Below, piece after piece: positions 36,161-44,611 of a stretch of DNA of 64,000 bases. How positions within the stretch are numbered: the first letter of the stretch is position 1; every line of letters begins with the position of its first letter. Below the pieces are notes generated by a model. It had not been told where the DNA came from. It worked only from the letters and a program-made list of their open reading frames with translations, and searched no databases. The position numbers and the translations under genes were made by a program. Origin of the DNA: an uncultured Rikenellaceae bacterium (GTDB taxonomy: Bacteria; Bacteroidota; Bacteroidia; Bacteroidales; Rikenellaceae); NCBI GenBank assembly GCA_944321925.1, contig CALUND010000016.1:115748-179747 (forward strand), in the 5' to 3' direction.

Positions 36161-37192
36161 ATGAGAAGTTTTGCATCCGATAACAATTCGGGTATCCATC
36201 CGTCGGTGATGGAGGCGCTGGCCAAGGCAAACAACGATCATGCACTCGGATACGGCGATGATGGCTGGACCCGGGAGGCTGAGAGAGCCGTTCGCAAGGA
36301 GTTTACACCCGACTCTCTTCCCCTTTTCGTCTTCAACGGAACCGGAGCCAATACGGTGGCTTTGCAGCTGGTTGCCCGTCCTTATCAGTCGATTCTTTGT
36401 GCCGAAACGGCCCATATTTATGTCGATGAGTGCGGAGCTCCCGTTAAGGCGACAGGATGTCAGATCCGGCCGATCGAAACTCCGGACGGGAAACTCACGC
36501 CGGAGCGGATCGAACCCTTTCTGACCGGATTCGGGGATCAGCACCACTCGCAACCGGGTGTGATCTATCTTTCGGAGTGTACGGAACTCGGTACGATCTA
36601 TTCGCCACAGGAGTTGCGTGCCGTGACGGCACTGGCGCATGAACACGGTTTGAGAGTCTATATGGACGGAGCGCGTATCGCCAATGCCGCGGCTGCGCTG
36701 GATGTGTCGCTGCGCGAACTGACAGCCGACTGCGGAATCGATCTTCTGACGTTCGGTGGTACGAAAAACGGTTTGTTGAATGCCGAATGCATCGTTGTGC
36801 TCGACCCTTCGTTAGCCCGGGAAGCTCTCTATATTCGTAAACAGTCGGCGCAACTCGCCTCGAAGATGCGGTTTTTGTCGTGTCAATATACGGCCTATCT
36901 GAAGGAGGGGTTGTGGTTGTCCAATGCCCGGCAGGCGAATGCCATGGCCCGACTCCTGTATACGCAGCTTTCGAACTTTCCGGAGATTCGCTTCTCGCAC
37001 CCCGTGGAGAGCAATCAGCTCTTCCTTACGATGCCCCGCAAAGCGGCGGATCGGCTTTTGGAGTCCTATTTCCTCTATTTCTGGAACGAATCGGCCGGTG
37101 AGTTGCGCATCGTCACCTCGTTCGATACGACGGAAGAGGATGTCGCCACCTTCACGGAGATCGTCAAGGAGGCGCTCGAAGCGGCCCGTTGA
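36161..37192 (+). CDS. Low-specificity L-threonine aldolase
   Basis: A 343-residue PLP enzyme of the beta-eliminating lyase fold, cleaving L-threonine/allo-threonine to glycine and acetaldehyde. Motifs: FASDNNSGIHPSVMEAL at the start, GTGANTVAL, HIYVDECGAP, YMDGARIANA and the PLP Lys202 in LTFGGTKNGLLNAE. Start chosen at 36161, where the family begins; the frame continues upstream without similarity. Lies 150 bases from the divergent DUF454 gene. Confidence 0.92.
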   Translation: MRSFASDNNSGIHPSVMEALAKANNDHALGYGDDGWTREAERAVRKEFTPDSLPLFVFNGTGANTVALQLVARPYQSILCAETAHIYVDECGAPVKATGCQIRPIETPDGKLTPERIEPFLTGFGDQHHSQPGVIYLSECTELGTIYSPQELRAVTALAHEHGLRVYMDGARIANAAAALDVSLRELTADCGIDLLTFGGTKNGLLNAECIVVLDPSLAREALYIRKQSAQLASKMRFLSCQYTAYLKEGLWLSNARQANAMARLLYTQLSNFPEIRFSHPVESNQLFLTMPRKAADRLLESYFLYFWNESAGELRIVTSFDTTEEDVATFTEIVKEALEAAR

Positions 37193-37319
37193 TTCCGGTC
37201 GGTTTTCGGGTCGTTGGTGTCGTCTTGTCCGATGGAAGACGGTCTGCCTCCAGCAAACCGATCGCAGTCGGGGTGTGCGGAGGAAATCTCCGTTTGGGTG
37301 CGATAAACCGTTGCTGCCC

Positions 37320-37350
37320 TTGATTCTCCCCGCGGTTCGTCGTATCTTTG
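37320..37350 (+). promoter_or_regulatory. Promoter of nspC
   Basis: TTG (37320-37322), 20 bases, TATCTTTG (37343-37350); ATG follows 19 bases later, so the leader is very short. Confidence 0.8.
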
Positions 37351-37369
37351 TGGCGAAAAACAGAGAGAC

Positions 37370-38500
37370 ATGATCGATTTTTCTCAAATTCCCACCCCCT
37401 GTTTCGTACTCGACGAGGCTGCTCTCGAAAACAACCTCGCCTTGATCGATCGGGTACGTCGTGAAAGCGGCGTTCGTATCATTGCGGCGCTTAAGGCGTG
37501 TGCCATGTGGAGCATCTTCCCGCAACTGGCAGCCCATTCCGATGGCGCTACCGCAAGCTCCCCGGCCGAAGCCCGACTCGTTTTCGAGGAGTACGGAGTG
37601 CCGGCCCATACCTATGCACCCGTCTATACCGACCGCAATTTCGAGGAGATCATTCGCTATAGCAGCCACATCACATTCAATTCGTTGGCTCAGTTCGAAC
37701 GGTTCGGTCCACAGGCTTTGCTGCACGGTATCTCGTGCGGACTAAGGATCAATCCGGGCTATTCACCCGTTGAGACCGATCTGTACAATCCGTGTTGTGC
37801 GGGTTCGCGTCTCGGGATCCCGGCGGACGGACTGCGTGAACTGCCCCCCGGGGTGGAGGGACTGCACTTCCACGTGCTTTGCGAATCGGGACCCGAACAC
37901 CTCGAAAAGGCGTTGCAAGCGGTTGAGGAGCGTTTCGGTAACCTGCTCGGAGAGATTCGTTGGCTCAATTGCGGCGGCGGGCATCTGATGACGCGGGCCG
38001 GGTACGATTGCGATCGGTTGATTGCCATTCTGAAGGCGTTTCAGTCCAGACATCCCGGATTGCAACTGATTCTCGAACCGGGCAGCGCATTTACCTGGCG
38101 TACGGGCTATCTGGTTTCGCGTCTGGAAGATATCGTGGAGAACGGAGGCATACGGACCGGCATGCTCGATGTGTCGTTCGCCTGCCACATGCCCGATTGT
38201 CTCGAGATGCCCTACAAACCGGAGATTCTCGGAGCGCATGATCCGAAACCGGGCGAGAGACGATGGCGTATGGGTGGCAATAGCTGTCTGGCGGGAGATT
38301 ATTGTGGGGAGTGGGCTTTCGATCGGGAGCCGCAAGTGGGTGATCGCATCGTGTTTGCCGACATGATCCATTATACGATGGTGAAAACCACGATGTTCAA
38401 TGGCGTGCAGCATCCCGCTATCGCCATTTGGGACCGTGCGGACCGGCTGCGGATCGTACGGGAGTTCGGCTATGAGGACTACCGGAACAGAATGTCCTGA
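37370..38500 (+). CDS. nspC: Carboxynorspermidine/carboxyspermidine decarboxylase
   Basis: A 376-residue PLP enzyme of the alanine-racemase-like fold, for the last step of the (nor)spermidine pathway that uses carboxy(nor)spermidine. PLP Lys42 lies in IAALKACAMWS; other motifs are HFHVLCESGP, NCGGGHLMT and the C-terminal CLAGDYCGEWAF containing the second-subunit active-site Cys/Asp. Gut Bacteroidales make spermidine this way. The partner dehydrogenase is not in the window. The next gene has its own promoter. Confidence 0.94.
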   Translation: MIDFSQIPTPCFVLDEAALENNLALIDRVRRESGVRIIAALKACAMWSIFPQLAAHSDGATASSPAEARLVFEEYGVPAHTYAPVYTDRNFEEIIRYSSHITFNSLAQFERFGPQALLHGISCGLRINPGYSPVETDLYNPCCAGSRLGIPADGLRELPPGVEGLHFHVLCESGPEHLEKALQAVEERFGNLLGEIRWLNCGGGHLMTRAGYDCDRLIAILKAFQSRHPGLQLILEPGSAFTWRTGYLVSRLEDIVENGGIRTGMLDVSFACHMPDCLEMPYKPEILGAHDPKPGERRWRMGGNSCLAGDYCGEWAFDREPQVGDRIVFADMIHYTMVKTTMFNGVQHPAIAIWDRADRLRIVREFGYEDYRNRMS

Positions 38501-38537
38501 AAGGCTTTTCCGACTGCAATATAAGTATAAATACCCA

Positions 38538-38568
38538 TTGCGGGATGGTCTAAAATGGTCTAATTTTG
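38538..38568 (+). promoter_or_regulatory. Promoter of the cysteate/threonine synthase-like gene, with phased repeats
   Basis: TTG (38538-38540), 20 bases, TAATTTTG (38561-38568). Two direct copies of ATGGTCTAA start at 38545 and 38555, one helical turn apart, filling the spacer and the -7 element; a regulator site is likely. Confidence 0.8.
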
Positions 38569-38593
38569 CACCATTGAAATATTGTCCCAACAA

Positions 38594-39883
38594 ATGAAAG
38601 ATTTTAAAGCCACGGAGTACACGCTCATTTGCGTGGCCACAGGCAGGGAGTTCGAAGATTCCGGATGGGTACTCGACGACGGTAATTGTTCCAAACCTTC
38701 GCTGGTGAGAACCAAGTATGCCAAACGCAAGCTGGAACTCGGAGACGACAGCCTCGGCCTCTATAAATTTGCCGACTGGATGCCTGTCAAGCGAATTCTT
38801 TCCGGATCGTCCGCTCCGGTCACCTACAAAAGCAAAGGGTTGGCCGATCGTTTGGGACTGAAAAATCTCTACATTACCTTCAACGGCTACAATCCTGCGA
38901 TCGGAGCCTCGATGACCACCTGCTCTTTCAAGGAGACAGAGGCCTATTCGGTTTGTGCCCGTATCCCGGAGGGGGAAAGCAGGGTATTGGTGGTCGCTTC
39001 GGCCGGTAATACGGGGCGGGCTTTTGCAAAGGTCTGCTCGGACAACAACATTCCTCTGTTGCTTTGCATTCCCTTCGATAACCTCTCGGCCATGTGGTTC
39101 GAGAAACCGCTCAACGATTGTGTGAAACTGATCGCTACGGAGAAGGGAAGCGACTATTACGATGCGATCCATTTGAGCAATCTGGCCCTCAAGTCCAAAC
39201 GGTTTTTCCCGGAAGGAGGAGCCAAGAACATCGCTCGGCGCGACGGTATGGCCACAACCATGCTGTCGGCTACGACCACCATCGGAGAGATCCCCGACTA
39301 CTATTTCCAGGCTGTGGGAAGCGGTACGGGAGCCATAGCGGCGTGGGAGGCCAACATGCGTCTGGTGGAAGATGGACGTTACGGGACGAAGAAAAGTCGT
39401 CTGATGGTGTCGCAGAATGCGCCGTTCGTGCCGATGTTCGATGCCTGGAGAGTCGACTCCCGACAGATGTTGCCTTACGACGATAACCGTGCGCGGCGCG
39501 ATGTGGAGATTATCGACGCCAAGGTTCTCTCGAACCGGCGACCTCCTTACGGCCTTTGCGGCGGATTGTACGATGCCTTGAAGGATACGGAAGGCGAGAT
39601 GTTGGCTGTCACCAACAGCGCCGCGCGGAAAGCCTCGGAACTTTTCGAAGCCCTCGAAGGGGTGGATATACATCCTGCGGCTGCCGTGGCTGTTGCTTCG
39701 CTGATCAAGGCGGTGGAGTCGGGTCGTGTGGAGCGGGACAAAATCATCATGCTGAACATCACGGGAGGCGGGGAGAAGTGTTACAAGGCAGGAAAAGAGA
39801 TGTGGCATCTGAAACCCTCTTTTGTCTTTCCCATACAGGCTACCGAAGAGGAAGTTATCGAAAAAGTCGAGTCGCTTTTTTGA
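38594..39883 (+). CDS. Cysteate synthase-like PLP enzyme (threonine synthase family)
   Basis: A 429-residue fold-type II PLP enzyme. PLP Lys113 sits in TTCSFKETEAYSVCAR, and VVASAGNTGRAFA is the phosphate-binding Ser/Gly loop; AVGSGTGAIAAWE is the second glycine loop. The features KPSLVRTKYA, FADWMPVKR, SSAPVTYKS and SFKETEAY recall archaeal cysteate synthase, which evolved from threonine synthase and makes L-cysteate from phosphoserine and sulfite. Cysteate is the head-group precursor of sulfonolipids in Alistipes and relatives. True threonine synthase remains possible, but the active-site block differs from the usual form. ATG at 38594 used; a TTG lies at 38582. Single gene with promoter and terminator. 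Confidence 0.75.
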   Translation: MKDFKATEYTLICVATGREFEDSGWVLDDGNCSKPSLVRTKYAKRKLELGDDSLGLYKFADWMPVKRILSGSSAPVTYKSKGLADRLGLKNLYITFNGYNPAIGASMTTCSFKETEAYSVCARIPEGESRVLVVASAGNTGRAFAKVCSDNNIPLLLCIPFDNLSAMWFEKPLNDCVKLIATEKGSDYYDAIHLSNLALKSKRFFPEGGAKNIARRDGMATTMLSATTTIGEIPDYYFQAVGSGTGAIAAWEANMRLVEDGRYGTKKSRLMVSQNAPFVPMFDAWRVDSRQMLPYDDNRARRDVEIIDAKVLSNRRPPYGLCGGLYDALKDTEGEMLAVTNSAARKASELFEALEGVDIHPAAAVAVASLIKAVESGRVERDKIIMLNITGGGEKCYKAGKEMWHLKPSFVFPIQATEEEVIEKVESLF

Positions 39884-39963
39884 CGTGATGCGCCCGGTTT
39901 CCCGGGGGTAGTTTTTGGGAAAGAGCAGCCGGCGAGGAAGCTGGACATCGTTTTAAATATACT

Positions 39964-39992
39964 GCGGATATCGGAAGATATCCGCTTTTTTT
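39964..39992 (+). terminator. Intrinsic terminator after the cysteate synthase-like gene
   Basis: GCGGATATC (39964-39972), GGAA loop, GATATCCGC (39977-39985), then seven T. Confidence 0.92.
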
Positions 39993-40028
39993 GTGCCCGG
40001 TTCCGTAGAGGTGCCCGGTTTCGTAGAG
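39993..40028. repeat. Two tandem 18-bp copies
   Basis: GTGCCCGGTTCCGTAGAG (39993-40010) followed at once by a copy differing at one base (40011-40028), between two convergent terminators. Likely a local slippage duplication. Confidence 0.8.
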
Positions 40029-40031
40029 GGT

Positions 40032-40065
40032 AAAAAATACCGGCAGCCGATGCCGACTGCCGGTA
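40032..40065 (-). terminator. Terminator of the LRR lipoprotein gene
   Basis: TACCGGCAG (40038-40046) pairs with CTGCCGGTA (40057-40065); on the minus strand the stem is followed by TTTTTTA. Confidence 0.88.
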
Positions 40066-40090
40066 AAATTCGAACACAGAGACTTTCCCT

Positions 40091-41713
40091 CTATTTGTAA
40101 ACGATCGTTACGCTGGAATCGATAGCTTTCTCTCTGTAGTAATGGCCCTGGATGAGCGTAACGGTCTTGAGCGTCGACATTGGACTGCAGTAGACCGTTG
40201 TCATCTTCGTATTTTTCGACAGATCGAGCGACGTCATTTTGTTGTACTGGCAGTAGATCTGTTCCAACAATGTATTGGCCGAGACGCTGAGCGACGAAAT
40301 CTGATTACTCGAGCAGGAGAGGGATTTCAACTTCGTGTTGGCCGATACGTTGAGAGAGGTGATTTTATTGTTGCCGCACTCCAAATCTTCCAACGCAGTA
40401 TTTTTGGAGAGGCTCAGACTCGTCAGTTTGTTCGATCCGCAGTTGAGTTGGACGAGCGCCGTGTTGGCTGACACATTGAGCGACGTCAGTTGATTGTCGT
40501 TGCATATCAGATGGGTCAGTTTCGTGGAAGGCCCGACGGTCAGACTTGTCAACGCATTGCCGTAACAGTTCAATTCGGAGAGTTTGCTGGCCGAGGAGAG
40601 GCTGAGCGAAGTTATCTGCGTGTAGATACAATTTACCTTTTCCAGTGCGGAACAGCCCGATAGGGAGAGTTTCGAGAGACTCATCTTGGAGAATTTACCT
40701 CCTTGTACGCTTAATTTTTTCAGCGCGGTGCATCCGGAAAGACTCAGACTTGTCAGGGCCGGTGATTCGTAACAACCGAAAACGGTCAGCGCGGAACAAC
40801 CCGAGACATCGATGGATGTGAGACTGTAGCTGCCGCCGATGTTGCAGGTCTTCAGGGCGGTGCATCCGGAAGCATTGACCGAGACCAACTGTTCGCTGCA
40901 GATGGGGTCCGAAACGCGTGATGATCCTGCAGTCAGGGCTGTCAGGGCCGTACATCCGGAGAGGTCCAATGTCTCGATGAGAGAACCGGTCATGTCGATC
41001 TCCGTCAGAGCAACACAGCCTGTAAGGTTGACACTTCCGATCGTTGTGTTGTTCCCCGTACATTTCACGGTTTGCAGGGCGGTCATCCCCGAGAGATCAA
41101 GCGATGTCAGTCGACAACTGTTGCATTCGAAATAGGTCAGTTTCGGACAATTTTTTATGTCGATCTCGGAGGTCATGGTCCAGGATTCTCCGTGGATAAT
41201 GAGCCGTTCGAGCAACGGATGGGCGATCACCATGCGTTCCAACCCGTCTGCATTCGTCTCCAGTGTGGTCAAATTGGGAAGGTATTGCAAATCTTCGAAC
41301 GAATAGGGCGCACCATTCATCCGGAGTACCGTTACGGCATTGGCTTCCGCTACACTGATCTTATAATCTCCGTTGCGATCGATCAGTTCGCCAGTGTCCG
41401 TTCCATCGATCGTCCCGTTGATCAGTGCGATTTTGAATGAAAAATCAACGAAATCGATAATAGGCGTGTTGTCACCTCCGGGTTCTTCACCATCACCTCC
41501 GGGTTCTTCACCATCGCCTCCGGGTTCTTCGCCGTCGCCTCCGGGTTCTTCGCCGTCGCCTCCGGGTTCTTCGCCGTCGCCTCCGGGCTCTTCGCCGTCA
41601 CCTCCGGGTTGCTCTGTATTGGGAGGATTACTGCCATCGGGAACAGGATCGTCTTTGCCTTCGCACGCACTGAGAATGAATAAAAGGCTGGCAAACAGTA
41701 GCAGTTTTCTCAT
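40091..41713 (-). CDS. Leucine-rich-repeat surface lipoprotein with Gly/Glu heptad linker and EF-hand-like loop
   Basis: A 540-residue protein. Lipoprotein signal LLFILSACEGK (Cys17); then a linker of six PGGDGEE heptads plus a seventh partial one (residues 36-84), encoded by a 21-bp DNA repeat. An EF-hand-like loop follows (Asp112, Asn114, Asp116, Lys118, Ser120, Glu123). Residues of about 140-520 are leucine-rich repeats of two looks: Cys-containing LDLSGCTALxxL units and LTSLNVSANTxLxxLxC units with many Asn. Such LRR lipoproteins are exposed on the Bacteroidales surface or in the periplasm and bind proteins; the ligand is unknown. Single gene; own terminator. The linker probably lifts the LRR domain from the membrane. 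Confidence 0.88.
   Translation of the reverse strand: MRKLLLFASLLFILSACEGKDDPVPDGSNPPNTEQPGGDGEEPGGDGEEPGGDGEEPGGDGEEPGGDGEEPGGDGEEPGGDNTPIIDFVDFSFKIALINGTIDGTDTGELIDRNGDYKISVAEANAVTVLRMNGAPYSFEDLQYLPNLTTLETNADGLERMVIAHPLLERLIIHGESWTMTSEIDIKNCPKLTYFECNSCRLTSLDLSGMTALQTVKCTGNNTTIGSVNLTGCVALTEIDMTGSLIETLDLSGCTALTALTAGSSRVSDPICSEQLVSVNASGCTALKTCNIGGSYSLTSIDVSGCSALTVFGCYESPALTSLSLSGCTALKKLSVQGGKFSKMSLSKLSLSGCSALEKVNCIYTQITSLSLSSASKLSELNCYGNALTSLTVGPSTKLTHLICNDNQLTSLNVSANTALVQLNCGSNKLTSLSLSKNTALEDLECGNNKITSLNVSANTKLKSLSCSSNQISSLSVSANTLLEQIYCQYNKMTSLDLSKNTKMTTVYCSPMSTLKTVTLIQGHYYREKAIDSSVTIVYK
41472..41608. repeat. 21-bp tandem repeat array inside the LRR gene
   Basis: Seven occurrences of CCTCCGGG spaced 21 bases apart (six complete units and a partial one), in frame with the heptads of the LRR lipoprotein. 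Copies differ by few third-position changes (CACCAT, CGCCGT variants), suggesting recent expansion. Confidence 0.95.
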
Positions 41714-41752
41714 GATTGGGTCTAAATTTTAAAGTTTGATGTTGTGTGTATT

Positions 41753-43120
41753 TTATTTATTGTCTGAAAAATATCGGTAGAAATAGGGCAGGGTCTCTAT
41801 GCCACGGAAGAAATTGTCCAATCCGTAGCTTTCGTTGGGCGAGTGTATCGCATCGCAGTCGAGTCCGAATCCCATCAGGATCGATTTCACCCCGAGAATG
41901 CGTTCGAAAGCGCTGATGATCGGGATGCTTCCGCCGGAATAGTAGGGCAGCGGTTTTTTGCCGAATGTGGTCTCCATGGCGCGGACTGCGGCCTGGTAAG
42001 CCGGCAGGTCGCTGGGAGTGACATAGGGCGCACCACCATGCAGCGTCTCGACTTTCACTTTGACGCTTTTCGGGGCGATTTTTTCAATGTGGGCTTTGAA
42101 AAGCTCGCCGATGCGTACCCAATCCTGTCCCGGAACGAGTCGCATGGAGATCTTGGCCGACGCTTTGCCCGGAATGATCGTCTTGGTGCCTTCGCCGGTG
42201 TAGCCTCCCCAGATGCCGTTCACGTCGAGCGATGGACGCACACCGGTCCGTTCGATTGTCGTATAGCCCTCTTCTCCCTCTATTTCGTCGATGTCGAGCG
42301 CCTGTTTGTAGCGCTCCAGATCGAAAGGCGCTTTGTTGAAATCGGTACGCTCCTCGGCCGACAGTTCACGGACGCCGTCGTAGAATCCGGGAATCGTGAT
42401 ACGACCTTTTTCGTCGGTCAAACCGGCGATTAACTTGGCCAGAACGTTGGCCGGATTGGCTACGGCACCACCATAGAGGCCCGAATGGAGATCTTTGTTC
42501 GGTCCGGTTACCTCTACCTGCATGTAGGTCAGTCCGCGCAGGCCGCAGGTGATCGACGGGGTATCCCAGCCGATCAGACTGGTGTCGGACACCAGAATGA
42601 TGTCCGAGGAGAGCATCTGTCGGTTTTCTTCGCACCATTTATACAGACTTGCGGAACCGATCTCCTCCTCGCCTTCGAGCATGAACTTGACGTTACAGGG
42701 AAGCGTCCCCGTGCGAACCATCGCCTCGAACGCCTTTACGTGCATGAAAGACTGTCCTTTGTCGTCGTCGGCACCGCGGCACCAGATGCGGTTATCCTTG
42801 ATGACGGGTTCGAAAGGATCGCTCTTCCATTCGTCGACCGGATCGACCGGCATCACGTCGTAGTGCCCGTAAACCAGTACGGTCGGTTTGGAACGGTCGA
42901 TGATCTTCTCTCCGTATACGACCGGATTGCCTGCGGTGGGCATCACCTCTGCCCGGTCGGCTCCGGCTGCGAGCAGCGATTGCCGCAGCCATTCGGCACA
43001 ACGGATCATGTCGGGTTTATGGTCGCTCTGTGCACTGATGGAGGGTATGCGGAGCAGTTCGAAAAGTTCTTCCAGGAAACGTTCCTGGTTCTGTGCGATG
43101 TATTCCTTTACCTGTTTCAT
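41753..43120 (-). CDS. M20-family dipeptidase
   Basis: A 455-residue di-zinc peptidase of the carnosinase/CNDP-like M20 branch. Metal and catalytic motifs: VYGHYDVMPVDP, GADDDKGQSFMH, and LEGEEEIGS with the catalytic Glu pair; the C-terminal metal-binding His lies in DAIHSPNE. It has no signal peptide, so it is cytoplasmic and probably splits dipeptides during nitrogen uptake. It starts 12 bases behind glmM's stop, so the two are co-transcribed. Confidence 0.93.
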   Translation of the reverse strand: MKQVKEYIAQNQERFLEELFELLRIPSISAQSDHKPDMIRCAEWLRQSLLAAGADRAEVMPTAGNPVVYGEKIIDRSKPTVLVYGHYDVMPVDPVDEWKSDPFEPVIKDNRIWCRGADDDKGQSFMHVKAFEAMVRTGTLPCNVKFMLEGEEEIGSASLYKWCEENRQMLSSDIILVSDTSLIGWDTPSITCGLRGLTYMQVEVTGPNKDLHSGLYGGAVANPANVLAKLIAGLTDEKGRITIPGFYDGVRELSAEERTDFNKAPFDLERYKQALDIDEIEGEEGYTTIERTGVRPSLDVNGIWGGYTGEGTKTIIPGKASAKISMRLVPGQDWVRIGELFKAHIEKIAPKSVKVKVETLHGGAPYVTPSDLPAYQAAVRAMETTFGKKPLPYYSGGSIPIISAFERILGVKSILMGFGLDCDAIHSPNESYGLDNFFRGIETLPYFYRYFSDNK

Positions 43121-43132
43121 ATCGTTGAATCG

Positions 43133-44524
43133 TTATAATTTGCAAATGGTGGCGATCTCCTGCATGATTCGCGACGCCAGGGCGTCGGCCGAGTCTTTGT
43201 CACGGCTCTCGGCATAGATGCGGATGATGGGTTCGGTGTTCGATTTGCGGAGGTGGACCCACTCCTGCGGGAAATCGATCTTGACGCCGTCGATGTCGGT
43301 AACCCGTTCCGTGGCGTAGCGTCGTTTCATTTCGGCCAGTACACCATCCACATCGATATCCGGTGTCAGGTCGATCCGGTTCTTCGAGATATAGTATGAA
43401 GGATAGCTCTTTCTCAGTTCGCTAATCTTAACGCCTTTTTGGGCCAGAAGCGTCAGGAAAAGCGCGACACCGACCAACGCGTCGCGACCGTAGTGCAAGG
43501 CCGGATAGATCACTCCGCCGTTCCCTTCTCCACCGATTACGGCCCCGGTCTCTTTCATCTTCTTAACGACGTTCACTTCTCCTACGGCCGCCGCTGCGTA
43601 CGATCCGCCGTAACGGGCCGTGATGTCGCTCAGGGCACGTGTGGAGCTGAGGTTCGAGACCGTATTGCCGCCGTTGCTGCGGGAGAGCACGTAATCCGCC
43701 ACGGCTACCAGGGTATACTCCTCTCCGAACATGGTGCCGTCCTCGCAGATGAAAGCCAGCCGGTCTACATCGGGATCGACCACGATGCCCATGTCGGCCC
43801 CGCTCTCTGCGACGACCCGGGAAATTTCGGTGAGATTTTCGGGCAGTGGCTCCGGATTGTGCGCGAAGTTTCCGTCGGGAGTGCAGTTGACCGGGATCAC
43901 CTCGACTCCCAGCTCCCGCAAGAGCGCGGGAATCACCACGCCTCCGACCGAATTGACTGCGTCGACTGCTACCCGGAATTTTCTCTGACGAATGGCGGCT
44001 TTGTCGACCAGCGGGAGCTCCAGAACAGCGTGGATGTGCTTCGCATCGAACGAGGTGCGTTCTATCACACGGCCCAGATCATCGACCGGTACGAACTCGA
44101 AATCCTCCTCTTGGGCCAGCCGAAGGACCTCTTTCCCTTCGGCATCGTTGAGAAATTCGCCCCGGTTGCCGAGCAGTTTGAGTGCGTTCCACTGCCGGGG
44201 ATTGTGGCTTGCCGTGAGGATGATGCCTCCGTCCGCCTGGTAATGCACCACGGCCATTTCTACTCCGGGTGTCGTGCAGAGTCCGACGTTGACCACGTCG
44301 GCGCCGCAACCCAACAGGGTTCCTTCGACCAGGTCTCCGACCATCTCGCCGGAGAGACGCGCATCGCGCCCTACAACGATTTTGACACGGCGGCCTGCGC
44401 AACGATTGCGGATGAAACGGACGTATGCGGCACTGAACTTGACGATATCGATCGGGGTGAGGTTGTCGCCTCGTTCCCCTCCGATCGTTCCCCGGATACC
44501 GGAGATGGATTTGATGAGAGTCAT
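43133..44524 (-). CDS. glmM: Phosphoglucosamine mutase (phosphohexomutase family)
   Basis: A 463-residue phosphohexomutase converting glucosamine-6-phosphate to glucosamine-1-phosphate for peptidoglycan and LPS precursors. The phosphoserine is Ser106 in LTASHNPRQWN; Mg loop DPDVDRLAF; sugar-binding GEGNGGVIYP; phosphate-binding RKSNTEPIIRIY at the C-terminus. GlmM is preferred over phosphomannomutase because of the N-terminal SISGIRGTIGG block, though it is hard to separate the two by eye. First gene of a two-gene operon with the dipeptidase. Confidence 0.88.
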   Translation of the reverse strand: MTLIKSISGIRGTIGGERGDNLTPIDIVKFSAAYVRFIRNRCAGRRVKIVVGRDARLSGEMVGDLVEGTLLGCGADVVNVGLCTTPGVEMAVVHYQADGGIILTASHNPRQWNALKLLGNRGEFLNDAEGKEVLRLAQEEDFEFVPVDDLGRVIERTSFDAKHIHAVLELPLVDKAAIRQRKFRVAVDAVNSVGGVVIPALLRELGVEVIPVNCTPDGNFAHNPEPLPENLTEISRVVAESGADMGIVVDPDVDRLAFICEDGTMFGEEYTLVAVADYVLSRSNGGNTVSNLSSTRALSDITARYGGSYAAAAVGEVNVVKKMKETGAVIGGEGNGGVIYPALHYGRDALVGVALFLTLLAQKGVKISELRKSYPSYYISKNRIDLTPDIDVDGVLAEMKRRYATERVTDIDGVKIDFPQEWVHLRKSNTEPIIRIYAESRDKDSADALASRIMQEIATICKL

Positions 44525-44549
44525 TGTTTTCGTTCGGTTGGTGTAAAGA

Positions 44550-44581
44550 TTTGTAAATTGTCCGCAAAATAGTTACTTTTA
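44550..44581 (+). promoter_or_regulatory. Promoter of the nucleoside phosphorylase gene
   Basis: TTTG (44550-44553), 20 bases, TACTTTTA (44574-44581). It interlocks with the glmM promoter on the opposite strand. Confidence 0.65.
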
Positions 44582-44594
44582 TCCCAATAACAAA
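44564..44594 (-). promoter_or_regulatory. Promoter of glmM
   Basis: On the minus strand TTTG (44594-44591), 19 bases, TATTTTGC (44571-44564). It shares about 18 bp with the divergent promoter. Confidence 0.6.
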
Positions 44595-44611
44595 ATTAAA
44601 AACTCAACGCT

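Noticed and set aside
39993..40028. Insertion-sequence footprint
   Set aside because: Only a tandem 18-bp duplication between terminators; no inverted repeats or transposase.
41472..41608. CRISPR array
   Set aside because: The 21-bp repeats are directly adjacent without spacers and encode in-frame heptapeptides.
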